A stretch of 64,000 nt of DNA from Lonicera japonica (lineage: Eukaryota > Streptophyta > Magnoliopsida > Dipsacales > Caprifoliaceae): positions 24,119,017 through 24,183,016 of the forward strand of contig CM038466.1 in the NCBI GenBank assembly GCA_021464415.1, in the 5' to 3' direction. Both the position numbers and the translations under genes were made by a program. Under the pieces are notes generated by a model. It did no database searches. It had not been told where the DNA came from and saw only the letters and a list, made by a program, of their open reading frames with translations. Below, one piece after another: positions 40,451 through 50,807 of this stretch; positions within the stretch are counted from its first letter, which is position 1, and each line of letters starts with the position of its first letter.

Positions 40451-42775
40451 ATTTATATACCATTTTTGAAAAGTGATTCTATCTATAAGACTAAAAAAGT
40501 TATCACTAGTATTAAGGACAATTTCTTGAGAAGCACCTTCAGTTCTGTTAGAAGGGGTTTTTTCTAATATAGTAAGACAAAGCCTAATATCCTTAATCTC
40601 AGTTTTTAAACTATTAATTTCTATTTTTATGTCAGAAATAGTGACTTCCTTTTCAGGGCTTTATAAAAACTTTCAAGAATATTATGCAAAGAATATGGTT
40701 CTGTACTTGGTATAATACTTTTCTCAGTTTTAAACGTAGCCAAGTATTGTTCTATAAGTTTACATTTAACATTGTTATCCTCAACCTGATTTATAAGATC
40801 TAAAATAGACTGTTCTTCTTTAGTTAGAATATTGATACTAAGACCATTGGTTTATAATATAGCCTTATAATAATCAGTCTGAGACTTACACTTGCAATCA
40901 GAATCAGACTCGGAATTGCTAGTAGAGGAACCAGAAGGGGATGATTTAATTTCGTTAACTTCTTCCTCTTCACTTTCTTCCCCACCTTCACTTGGGTTCA
41001 ATAAAACCGCCATAAGTTGCCTTTTAAGGCCTTCATCATCTATTTCACTAAGCTTCTACTTAGTCCAGCACTTATTAGCATAGTGGCCAGCCTTGCCACA
41101 TTTTCTACAGATAATTTGACTCATATTAGGCCTCTTACTTAGCCCAGACTTTCTATGAGGAGTCCTAGAGGTAAAAGGTACTGGTGTTTTGTTATGAGAT
41201 TTCTTACGCGTCTTATGATGTTTTCTAGTTATATTAGAACTATCTGTGGTTTTCTTAGTCCTAGAATAAGGAACACTAAGATCATAGGCGAACTGGTCAC
41301 ATAATTCTCCTATTTCTTTTCGGCCAGTCAAATTCTGAGCTTTAAGTTGAGCTTTAAGCTTAATGTCATTACACAGGGATAATCATTCCCCAATACACTC
41401 ACTAATAAGGTAGCCATAAGTATAATCCTTATAATGGATAGATATACCGCCATGTTTTTTACTAATACAGTCCTTAACCTTTTGGGCAAATAGAGTAGGA
41501 AAACCGGCTATAAACTTTTCTTTCCAAAAATCAGCATTAGCGTATTCTCTTATCATAACTTTGGATAGAAATACATCCTTATACCACTTAAAATGGGTCA
41601 AAGTAGGGCATTTTAAGTTTATTAATAAATCCTTATTACTATCTAGGATAATAGGATGGGGACCTATAAAATGGTGAATAATAGCAGTGAGAAGAGAATA
41701 AACTGCATTTTCCTCGGCTTTAGGTTGGACCTGGGTAATATCCTGGCCTTGCTCATTTTTAGTAGTGACATTAATATTAACTATCTTAACCGAGTTTTTA
41801 ATCTCACTTCTTTGACTATCAGTCAACACGTTATCCCACCAGCCTCTTAATTGGCTGGAAAAACCTGCAATTATAAACTTAGCAACACTTTTGTCACTGC
41901 TACCACTGGCTTTGCAGGCAGTACCATACATAGTCATCCTGTATAATTGGTTTAATATCTGAATTCAAACATTCCATCAATATACCATTCACAAATGGTT
42001 TTAGCACTAAAATTAGCCACTTGATTAAAAGCAGCTTCTTCTTCAAAAAGCATATCTTGAGGGGTAGGACGAGGATAATAAGTTCTAGTGGGAGCTGTGG
42101 AGGTATGATTTCTTCCAAAAGTTATTCTATTAAGATCTCTTTCCATGGCTAATAGTTATTTTTTAAATTGAATAATATCTGAGAAATCGGTCTCATACTA
42201 AGAGACATCCTCAGTTTGGGTAATAGGAAGAATTTGTTTTCTGTTAAATAAACGAAGTTTTTCTAACTTATCAGTTAAGGCTTCAACTATTTCCTTATTT
42301 TTATCGTTGTGCTTAAATTTTTCAGTGATTTCTATAGCAGGTTTAATATAAGAGGTTTCTACCTTGGGTGTTTCTATAATAAGGACATGCTTTTTCTCTT
42401 TTAAAGCTTGAACCTTTTCTAAGGTTTCCTCTATATGAGTTAATTGACTCGCCATGGTTTGTACATGCAGGTTAGTATAGTTGTTCTGCTTAATAATCTT
42501 ATTAAGGTCGTCAGGTCATATGTGGGACGAAGTTATCCTAATATTGGACGAGAAGGCATTAGTTTCTAGGGATTGACTTTCCCCTATTTTTATATTAAGA
42601 GCTTCAGTAGAAGGGTAAAGGGACTGAACCAAATTTCCAGAAACTGTTTTCCAGGTTTTATAAAAACTATCAATAGTACAAATATTAGGATAATCTCCCT
42701 CATAATTACTATAAAACCAGGTGACAAAAGGAATAACTTCCTCATTTTCGTCAATATGCTCATAAAATTTAGTTT
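40451..42775 (-). pseudogene. endogenous caulimovirid coat region with zinc knuckle (half B)
   Basis: Downstream of the movement protein on the minus strand lie a Lys/Glu-rich helical segment (42455-42198), a coat-like core (KTICEWYIDGMFEF near 41960; FIIAGFSSQLRGWWDNVL near 41850), a basic stretch (41250-41140), and the knuckle CRKCGKAGHYANKC (near 41105-41064), a C-x2-C-x4-H-x4-C motif. A Ser/Glu-rich acidic tract follows (near 41000-40900). The knuckle and coat core are the RNA-packaging parts of caulimovirid capsid proteins. Stops near 42505, 42196, 41940 and 41055 and frameshifts break it. Confidence 0.85.
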
Positions 42776-42779
42776 TAAA

Positions 42780-44003
42780 TTATACTTTTTGTTCATCAGA
42801 AAATTCGACAAAAAACCATTTTCTAAAATCAGAATATTTTTCTTGCATAAACTCTGCATTACAATCAATTCGTTTATAAGAAAATTTATTTTTAGTGAGA
42901 GTCATAATTTGTTTCATAGTAAAACCTAATTCTAAAACAGTATCAGGTTCATTTTTTGAAGGCTTAGCATAGACAACATGAGGAATATTTTGTTGGGAAT
43001 TAATAATTCTTTCGAATTGTAAATCATCTTCTTTAGTACCAGAAACTCTTGCTGCCTGGGAGTTTCTAGGAGTAGGAATACTAGAACTAATAGTAGGAGC
43101 TAGTGTATAAAATCTTTGGCTTTCAAAATGGGAAGCCGAAGAGGGTCTCCTAGAAGAGGTTGATAACCTAGCAGTCTTATTATTATTATTATCAAATTTA
43201 ACAATAACATCTCCGTCATCAAATTGAAGAATTTTCTCAATTTTCTTGTTTTCAACAGGGACGGGTGGAGCTGCGGCTTCGAGGAGCCATTGCTCAGGTA
43301 ACTCGACTTCACTCCACTTAATAGTTCTAGGCACATCTATATCTGATTTTAATAAATTAGTTTCAATAAGTGTAGTTCTATCCTTAGGATCATATCTTTT
43401 AGCGTTAGGACTAAGGGTGTTCATAACTTTATAATGGACTCTATAAGTAACATTCAAAGGTTCACTACCTTTTTTTAAATCATAACCATTCATTTGAATA
43501 TTTAAAGTCAAAACATCTAATAAATATTTATCAGACAAAGAAACAGAGTAATCAAGGAAGCAGTTGAAATAAACTGGACCATTACATAAACTTGTTTGAA
43601 TTATTCCTAATAAAGAATCTTTAAATTTGTTATATCTACAATCACGTAAAGCAATTAATAAAGAGGTATTTAAACCCAGAAAAGTTAACGGTTTAATTGC
43701 TACATGTATTAAACCAATATGCATATATTTATACTTATTTTTATACCGTAAGATTTCATCTTCATGTAATGATTGCATATGATCAAGATTATTGCCAACA
43801 TGAATAGTCTTCTCAATAGTTTTAATAGATATAGAGGAAATAAAATCAAACATTCCCGAATTATAAATTTTATTCGGTTTAACCATAGGTAAGTGCTAGT
43901 TTAATAATTTATTTTCTATATTAGAAAATTCAACATCATCAGTGTTTTTTATAAAATAACTTGGTACATATTTAGAACGAGAAATAGATTTGCTCAACAT
44001 CAT
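42780..44003 (-). pseudogene. endogenous caulimovirid movement protein, 30K superfamily (half B)
   Basis: A start at 44003 or 44000 (minus) opens a frame broken once near 43900. A 368-codon open stretch then runs from 43886 to 42780. It contains the 30K-type core with YMHIGLIHVAIKPLTFLGLN, the central LIALRDCRY and PVYFNCFLDYSVSLSD. These proteins bind plasmodesmata and nucleic acid to move virus between cells. The later part is Ser/Asn-rich and leads into the coat region, so movement and coat were fused in one polyprotein, as in petuviruses and florendoviruses. Confidence 0.85.
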
Positions 44004-44588
44004 ATAATAAAATCTAATATGCAGAAACAAATAATTCGCATGCCTGTCAACGACTTATGCAAACATTAAAATACCCAACACGCAATACGTTTGTTCAAGG
44101 GTAGATGCTGCTACGCGACTTGGGTGGCGTCCCACTAATTCCTGCCTTTGATACCAAAATTGATTATAGGATCGAATGTGAAGATCAGAAATTGGATTTC
44201 TATTAAATTCAAACTAATAATACAAACAAAGAAAGAAAAGAAAAAGATACAACGGAGAGAGAGAGAGAGAGATAAACTTTCAAAATGAAAGGAAAACAAC
44301 CAAACAAAAAGATGTCCCCTGTCTAAACACAACCTTCTAATTTAAAGGGGAGAAAAAGACAAACGGACAAAAGCAAATGGTATTACATAATTAAAACAAA
44401 CAGTAATTATAACTTTAACTTTACATAAAGAAGAAATAATTGCTTTGTGGGTCTTTGCTATCGTGTACTAGATACGCGTAAGAGGTGAGGCTGCAGGCGT
44501 CCGCACAAAGCCACAAACTTTAATAAAGTTTTTAGCTTTACTTTAATAAAGTAGTTGGAATCTCATTATAATGTTTTTGCTTAATAAT
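44004..44588 (-). promoter_or_regulatory. caulimovirid leader, half B, with primer-binding site
   Basis: This is the inverted counterpart of 36392-36811: the same CT tract (here GAGAGA at 44253-44270), TTTAATAAAG words and a primer-binding site TGGTATCAAAGG (complement of 44145-44156). Unlike half A it continues for about 150 bases from the primer-binding site to the movement-protein ATG. Its outer edge begins with the ORF2-downstream words TTATTAAGCAAAAACATT, again showing permutation of a circle. Confidence 0.8.
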
Positions 44589-44797
44589 TATAATATTTGG
44601 GTATCGATAGGAATTACATCTTTTTAAAAAAAAAATTAAAAGATGACCATGTATTAAAACTAAAACGATTTTTAAAAAGTTGGAAAACAACCACATTCGA
44701 AGTGTGCAAGTTGGTCAAGGAAGCATAAAACACGTAAATAACTAAATATGATGAGTTAAGGAAGTGTAAAACTACAATTTATCAAATTTTCTATTAT
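44589..44797 (+). repeat. right host direct repeat flanking the viral block
   Basis: This is the same-orientation partner of 36190-36391. It contains an extra copy of AACTAAAT and several base changes. Host sequence unrelated to the left side resumes at 44798. Confidence 0.85.
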
Positions 44798-44825
44798 ATA
44801 AACTTATGCCTTACCCGTCAAACTA

Positions 44826-44864
<39 letters not shown>

Positions 44865-45868
44865 TTATTTGATGTTTAAATTACACTTATTCATATCACA
44901 AATTAACCTTGTATTTTCAAAAGATGCGTTTTATATGTTTTTTCAATAACAATATCTACTAAAGTTGGAGCATACAACTAAATATTTATTTAAATCTTTA
45001 TCGATTCAACCAATAATTCAATTAAACATGGCAATGTTTAGAAAGTACATATATAGATTTAGATATCAGTTACGATATAGTACTAATACATGGATACTGC
45101 AAATCTTAAAAAAGATAGAATACGATATGATTAAGATACGTTAAAAAAATATGAATATGTAATATATTATTATGTATAAAAATTAGTTGTTTTACAAAGT
45201 TTATAAATACTAATGTCAGTGCCAATGGCCTTGTAATTTAGTAGCATCCTCTCTGATATTATATTAGAGATATCACATATTCGAATTACTTTTGTTATGA
45301 ATGATTAATCAAAAAAAAATAAAAAATATTAATGTCAATAAAATATAACATAAAATCACTATTTAGTTTCAATTAGTTCTAAATATTTCACATATTCTGT
45401 CAAAAGAATTATCATCTTACATTTTATGTCTTACAAAAAAAAATCATGACTATCAACCTTAACCCCTTAAATCAATGATAGTATTAGTTGATAACTAATT
45501 TAAAAATATTTAATAATTTCTTCCTTTAAGTGAATTTTTAATATAGTAAATTAATGCCTTTCTCTTATTTTAAAAATATCCATAGTGTATTCTAATGAAG
45601 TATCGAGAAAATAAAAATAGTGAAAATTTCGATACATATCGGGCAAGTATGGAATACGAATACGACGACCTCATATATAGCATCCGTATTTTAGAGGGCA
45701 ATGTTGTGTTCGCTGGGCCGAGAAAAAGTCCGAATCATTGATTGGGTTGCAAAGCCGTCCGCCATTAGAGCAGCAGAGGTCACCTTCATGTGAAACTAAA
45801 ATCTAGAGAGAATCGAATCAAATACATTAAAGAAGGGTTCGAGTTTAAAAGCAGAGCTTTGGCGAAAA
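44798..45868. other. AT-rich intergenic DNA with (ATT)n microsatellite
   Basis: About 13 ATT units lie at 44825-44864. The rest is AT-rich without supported genes. The last 130 bases (from about 45740) may be the 5' UTR of the RRP44 fragment. Confidence 0.5.
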
Positions 45869-46840
45869 ATGTTACAGAGCAAATCATTCGTCGTCAGAAA
45901 AACAAGGCAAGGGAAAGTAGTCAAGGTATGTTCCCCTCGATCTTAGTTCAACTGCAAGCAGGGTTAATTGCTGTTTATTTGTTTTTACTTTCAATGCTGA
46001 ATTTGTATTTGTTTTCTCACTTCTTATTATTGAATTAAATTAAAATATAGCATTCAACCTTATGAGTCAAGTGCAATGCCAAATGTTTAATTTTTAGACC
46101 AATGGTGCCCATATTTTGGTCCTTCATTAGCTATTGATCTATATAACAAGGGTTTTTTTGAATCATAAAAGTTTATATGGGGTAAAAAGATAGTGCGATT
46201 AAGATTGCAAAATGCTTTTTCAACGGTGGATGTTTTAACTAGTATATCTATATAGGCACGAGTTACCACCATAGTATCAATGTATATCACAATAATAAGT
46301 GTAAAACTGTAAAATAGCATCTATTCAGTATTCAAAACCAAGTAAAATCAAACATATTTCGCAGAGCTTCCGTTTTGCATTAAGCATTCAAATTCAGCAA
46401 TCAGAGATAAAAAAAACACAAAAGGAATCTTACTGTGGTTGTGATACTCTTTTTATCAGGCCGTTCGAGAACACTATCTTAGAGATGATACATATCGCAG
46501 AGCTTGGTTCTGTAAAGTCTGTGATACTAAAGATTCACGCTTGAGCTCATCTGCTTTGACAGTTCTTGTTGTTGACACTAATGTTGTTCACAATCAGGTA
46601 ACTTGCTTATAAGTGCCCACAGGACACGCTTTCCTTGCATATGTGTAGATTTGTTACTTAATGAGTACTTTTGTTTTAGATTGTTTTGCTTGAGAATCTG
46701 GCGAATGATGAGGTTGTGGTGCTATCGGTGGTGTTGGAAGAGGTCAAGAACAAGAATCTTGCTGTTTATAATAGACTTAGGGCCTTGTGCAGCAATTATA
46801 TGAGGAAGTTCTTCGTGTTCTCAAATGAGTACCACAAGCA
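45869..46840 (+). pseudogene. RRP44A: 5' fragment of exosome exonuclease RRP44A/DIS3, three exons with introns
   Basis: Exon 1 (45869-45925) encodes MLQSKSFVVRKTRQGKVVK and ends at GTATGT. Exon 2 (46460-46597) begins AVREHYLRDDTYRR and includes LTVLVVDTNVVHNQ. Exon 3 (46680 to about 46840) includes NDEVVVLSVVLEEVKNKNL and FFVFSNEYHK. This is the start of RRP44, the catalytic exosome subunit that degrades and trims RNA in the nucleus. The region covers the N-terminus and first half of the PIN endonuclease domain, with its first aspartate in VVDTN. The reading frame is open throughout, but no later exons (rest of PIN, cold-shock, RNB) were found before 48 kb. Retained introns indicate a DNA-level duplication, not a retrocopy. 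Confidence 0.85.
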
Positions 46841-47933
46841 GGTCCTTCATTTGTCTTCGTTATGTTATTCAAGTTTTATTTTGCTTCAGACTGTGATAGG
46901 CCTCTGCTTTGCTTCAATTCAATTAAATTCCATGGCACTTTGGTGAGTTGAAGAGTGCAAATGCTCATAGACGACTTTTGCTGTCATCTGTTTGAGCAAA
47001 GAAAATGGAAATTGAAAAGACAGAAAACGTGGCAAAATAATTCCCTTTCTTCTTTGGTGGTTGGGAGGCAAAATGGTAAATGAACAAAATTTAAAAGAGA
47101 AAAAAGAAGTGATGATTAAGACGAAAGTTCTCAAGTTTTATGTGTGATAATTGTTTTTGAAATATTTTCCCCCAAATGCTTGTTGAGAGGAAATGGTAAG
47201 CTATAATAGAGAAAAAGAATGAAGAAAAAGAGAGAAACTGGATATCTCTTTCTTGGCATTGTTTTCTAGATAAGATTTCTAGCACGATATAAAGAAGTTC
47301 AATGAATTTAGCAAGCTCATTTCCGTGCACTCCTCAATACCTCTCGTTTCCTCTAAAGCCAAATGCAGGTCAGTGCGTCCTACTCGTGTCGTCTTTTAAG
47401 CACCAATATTTACTGCCGATATATAGTCGGTGTTGTTAGTTTGTAGTGCAGCATTGCTGGGTTGTCCAACAGTTAGCAGCTTTTCAAACTTTTCTTGTTT
47501 TTCCCCCCATTTTTCTTAATTTCTGTATTTGTATGCTCTTCGTTGTCCATCTAGTCCACCAATTATGTACTCTTACTTCTACTGTACTAATAAATTTCAG
47601 TTTCTGACAAAAGGTTATGCTATATAAAGGCCTCTTTATATTGATTATGCATTTGCCAATCATGACTTTATTTTCTATTACTAGTATTGATCTATATATC
47701 TTCGTAGGTGAAAAAGACTTTGTTCTCTCTCTGTTGTCACTTGTCATTAACTTGATTTACATCTTATTGCGTTCTTCTCCTTTTTTGTGTATATATATAA
47801 TACTGGTATAATGCAAAAGCAGATGAAAACATAGTCGTTAGGCTGTCCGCAACAAAATTGAAGCAAAGATTCACATCAGCATGAATTATCAGTTTATTTC
47901 AAGCAACTACAGAAAAGCTGGTAAATAAAAAAG
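46841..47933. other. intergenic DNA after the RRP44 fragment
   Basis: No continuation of RRP44 and no other gene could be read on either strand. Short frames lack motifs. Confidence 0.4.
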
Positions 47934-48209
47934 TGTTAAGTATGATATTCATTGTGGTGCTTTCTCCTAATAGCTTAAGCTTTGGGGAGAGATGTTCCTA
48001 ACATGGTATCAGCTGTTAATTATGTGGGAGGTCCAAGGTTCAAGCCTTGGCACCTCCATCCCCCATATGTTAATCCAGAATCTGTCTGTTTTGCGTAATC
48101 TTGTTCCCGTTTGCTCTCCACATGCGAGTATGGGGTGGTGTTAAGCATGATATTCATTGCAGTTCCTTCTCCTAATAGCTTAAGCTTTAGGGAGAGATGG
48201 TCCTTAACA
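47934..48209 (+). mobile_element. TRIM (terminal-repeat retrotransposon in miniature)
   Basis: Two direct repeats of 70-71 bp (47934-48003 and 48139-48209) begin TGTTAAG(T/C)ATGATATTC and end CCTTAACA or TCCTAACA. TGGTATCAG follows the first repeat directly (primer-binding site), and the purine-rich TATGGGGTGG precedes the second (polypurine tract). The flanks AAAAG and AAATG match at four of five positions. There is no coding capacity, as expected of a TRIM. GGTTCAAGCC inside it resembles a tRNA B box but there is no tRNA fold. Confidence 0.85.
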
Positions 48210-48310
48210 AAATGCAAAAATATAAAGATAAGGGGAAGAAAGTTTAAGATAAGGTTGAGGAATGAAAGAGTAACTTCTTCTTCTTCTTCTTCTTGCGGCA
48301 GCATGCTAGG

Positions 48311-48505
48311 GGGAGTTCGTTTAAACCATAGTAAGCAAACCTATCAACCATAGTTGGGAGTAACCTAGCATGCTGGGAGTAACCTATCAACCATAGTTGG
48401 GAGTAACCTAGCATGCTGGGAGTAACCTATCAACCATAGTAAGCAAACCTATCAACCATAGTAAGCAAAAAAAACCTATCAACCATAGTTGGGAGTTCGT
48501 TTAAA
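48311..48505. repeat. minisatellite of CCTATCAACCATAG units
   Basis: CCTATCAACCATAG occurs five times, alternating with TTGGGAGTAACCTAGCATGC-type and TAAGCAAA-type spacers. GGGAGTTCGTTTAAAC bounds the array on both sides (from 48312 and 48490). No coding role is seen. Confidence 0.85.
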
Positions 48506-48719
48506 CAGGCATATTAATCTGAATTAAAAATTTGACATCCAGATCTGGCAATCAGTAATTCGATTCAATTGATTTTTATAGGAATGAATGTGATATGGAC
48601 CCCGCATTCCAATAAATACATGATTGGCACACTAGATATCAATTTTTATGTCAAATTTATATGTCTCTTTTATAAATTTATTGCTCAATTATTAGACCTA
48701 AAGTATAGGCACGATAATC

Positions 48720-49131
48720 TAGTGTGGTTAAAGCTCCACTAGAATAATATCAAATCCCTTTGAGGGAGATTTGAGTCAAACCCTACTAGGACAGTATCAA
48801 ATTCCCATGGGGCAAATATTATTATGGGCCATATATACTATTTACTTGTTTAGTGTGCAGCAACTAGTGATTATTATTATCTGTGGAAAAACAGGCCCCA
48901 AATTCTGTGAACCATACATAGAGCTTGGTGGACAATTAGAGCTCCACTATAAGGGCTCCATTTTATGTGTGTGTCACTGTGTCCATTTATTGTTTGTTGT
49001 TTTCTGAAAAGTGGTAAGAGCCAAAAGTTTGCCAAACTTTCAAATTGCTTTTGTTTCTTCACTCTTTTTCCCTTCTCTCTTCACTGGGTTACATCAGATG
49101 CTTAATAAGGCTTCTCTTTTTGCAGTATTCT
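48720..49131 (+). promoter_or_regulatory. distal promoter and leader exon (a) of GLR copy 2
   Basis: The conserved GLR upstream module is present (TTTACTTGTTTAGTGTGCAG, CCCCAAATTCTGTG, CCATACATAGAGCTTGGTGG, GCTCCACTATAAGGGCTCCA). TATAAG lies at 48948-48953. The leader exon ends at 49131 with GTAAGT. It contains an ATG at 49098 (ATGCTTAATAAGGC), so transcripts from here carry an upstream start. Confidence 0.6.
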
Positions 49132-50356
49132 GTAAGTTATTTCTGTTCAACTTATATGTATTGTATTAATTAATTCTGTTACTTTCCACAAATTGCTTGA
49201 AACTCTTAATCTTCACCTTTTGTATCCCTTGTTCCTTGGTGATGTCTATTCTTCTAACTTCAATTTTTTTGCATTTTGTTCTTTGTTGGGATGCGTGTGA
49301 TTGTACTCTTTCTGTCATTAAAAATGTTCAAGATCTTGTATTTTTCACATTTAGGGGTCATTTGATAATATTACATAGAGAAGAATTTTACTTGAAAGAA
49401 TTTTTCATGGAAAACAAAAACTTAGGGTAGAGAGGGTTTTCAAATTACTTGGAAATTAAGAAAATTAGCTAAATGAATCTATACATGAAAATTGATTCAA
49501 TAAAGGGTATGCAATTAAACACATGTAAAGATGGGAATCATGAAAATTTGAGCATTTTTCATGGAAAATAAATGTTATTCTATTCAAACATACACTTGTA
49601 GCGTTTAAACTGTATTAATTTTCCAAGGTATCAGTTTCCACTTTACAGCTTGTTTGAGCTTAAATTTTCTCCTTGTCATTGAATCTAAAAACTACATCAC
49701 TCCTCATAGGGGCTGTGTGTTTGCTACATCAGCTTTTTTGTTCATTCATAATTTTTTTATGTATTGGTATTGCTTTATGTACTGCAAGCTTTGGCTCCTA
49801 GTCCACAAGGGAATCCAATTTACATTTTATTGTAATTTTGTTAATCGCTTCATGTCTCTTTTGTTTAAGTCTTGGAGGTGGGCTTATGTCACCTCCCTCT
49901 TATTATATTTTTGTTTTTGGAATGAGAATACTCTAATGCCCTAGTTTGGGATTAGAGGGTTTTAAAAAAAAAAGAAGAGAAAATGTATGTGTTCCATGGA
50001 AGAGTTCTCCATGAAAAATAGTTTTTAAAAGAATTTGATTCTCTTCCATGTAAATAAATCAAACTCATCCTTAAACTTTTTTCCACATGGATTGAACCTC
50101 ATTTCACTCACTTCTGCTTTATACTCATGGGCACCTTTTGTTCTGGCTTCTTCCCAACTATCTAATATGTTGTTGATTTGTGGTGATATAAGCTTATGGG
50201 TTTTGGTTATTGAGTTGAATATATCTTGTTTCAATCTTATGTTAATTAGGGTTTGATGGGTGTTTTTGCTTTCCCTGGAAAATAGTTTTCCAGTTTCTCG
50301 CCGATCAAACTTGTTTTGAAATCTTTACTTTGTTACTTATTTTCTTATCAATAACG

Positions 50357-50524
50357 CTATGCACACAGAGAGTACACAAAAACTTAGTGTGCACAAAATG
50401 ATGTGACAGTTAATGGATTGGTCAACAGGTCATTGATCCCACAACTACTTACTAACAGACTGAGTTCTTGACCAATCAAATGCATTTTCTGTACTAATTT
50501 TTTGTGTATTATTTGTTTGCATAG
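50357..50524. mobile_element. MITE between the two GLR2 leaders
   Basis: The left end CTATGCACACAGAGAGTACA and the complement of the right end (CTATGCAAACAAATAATACA) are inverted repeats, continuing CAAAAA(A/C)(T/A)TAGT. Inner inverted words GGATTGGTCAA and TTGACCAATC also pair. Length is 168 bp. No target duplication is clear. Confidence 0.7.
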
Positions 50525-50807
50525 TATGACTATTTATCAAGGGACACTATTTAGTGTAAAGCGATTAAACTGTGAGTCATGACAATTATCTGCAGAAAAA
50601 CAAGCCCCAAATTCTGTGTGCCATACATAGAGTTTGGCTGACAGTTGAGCTCCACTATAAGGGCTCCATCTAATGTGAGCGTTCATTTTTTATTCCTTCT
50701 TTTTACAAAAGTGGCCAGTGCCAAAACCCAACTGTCAAATTGCTTTTGGTTTCTTCACTCTTTTTCCCTTCTTATTCTGTTTGCTAGGTTACTCTTTACA
50801 GTAGTCT
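50525..50807 (+). promoter_or_regulatory. proximal promoter and leader exon (b) of GLR copy 2
   Basis: This is a second copy of the module of 48720-49131 (GCCCCAAATTCTGTGTGCCA, GAGCTCCACTATAAGGGCTC). TATAAG lies at 50656-50661 and the leader exon ends at 50807 with GTAAGT. The intron that follows resembles that after leader (a) and that of GLR copy 1. Both leaders could splice to the acceptor at 51798-51799. Confidence 0.6.

Noticed and set aside
42573..42929. Plus-strand frame in the viral block
   Set aside because: Antisense to the coat/movement region of half B and without motifs.
36392..44588. Whole block as an LTR retrotransposon with inverted LTRs
   Set aside because: Terminal copies are inverted, not direct; there is no integrase; and a 30K movement protein is present, so it is caulimovirid-derived.
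48030..48060. tRNA-like B-box GGTTCAAGCC
   Set aside because: No cloverleaf can be built around it, and it lies inside the TRIM element.
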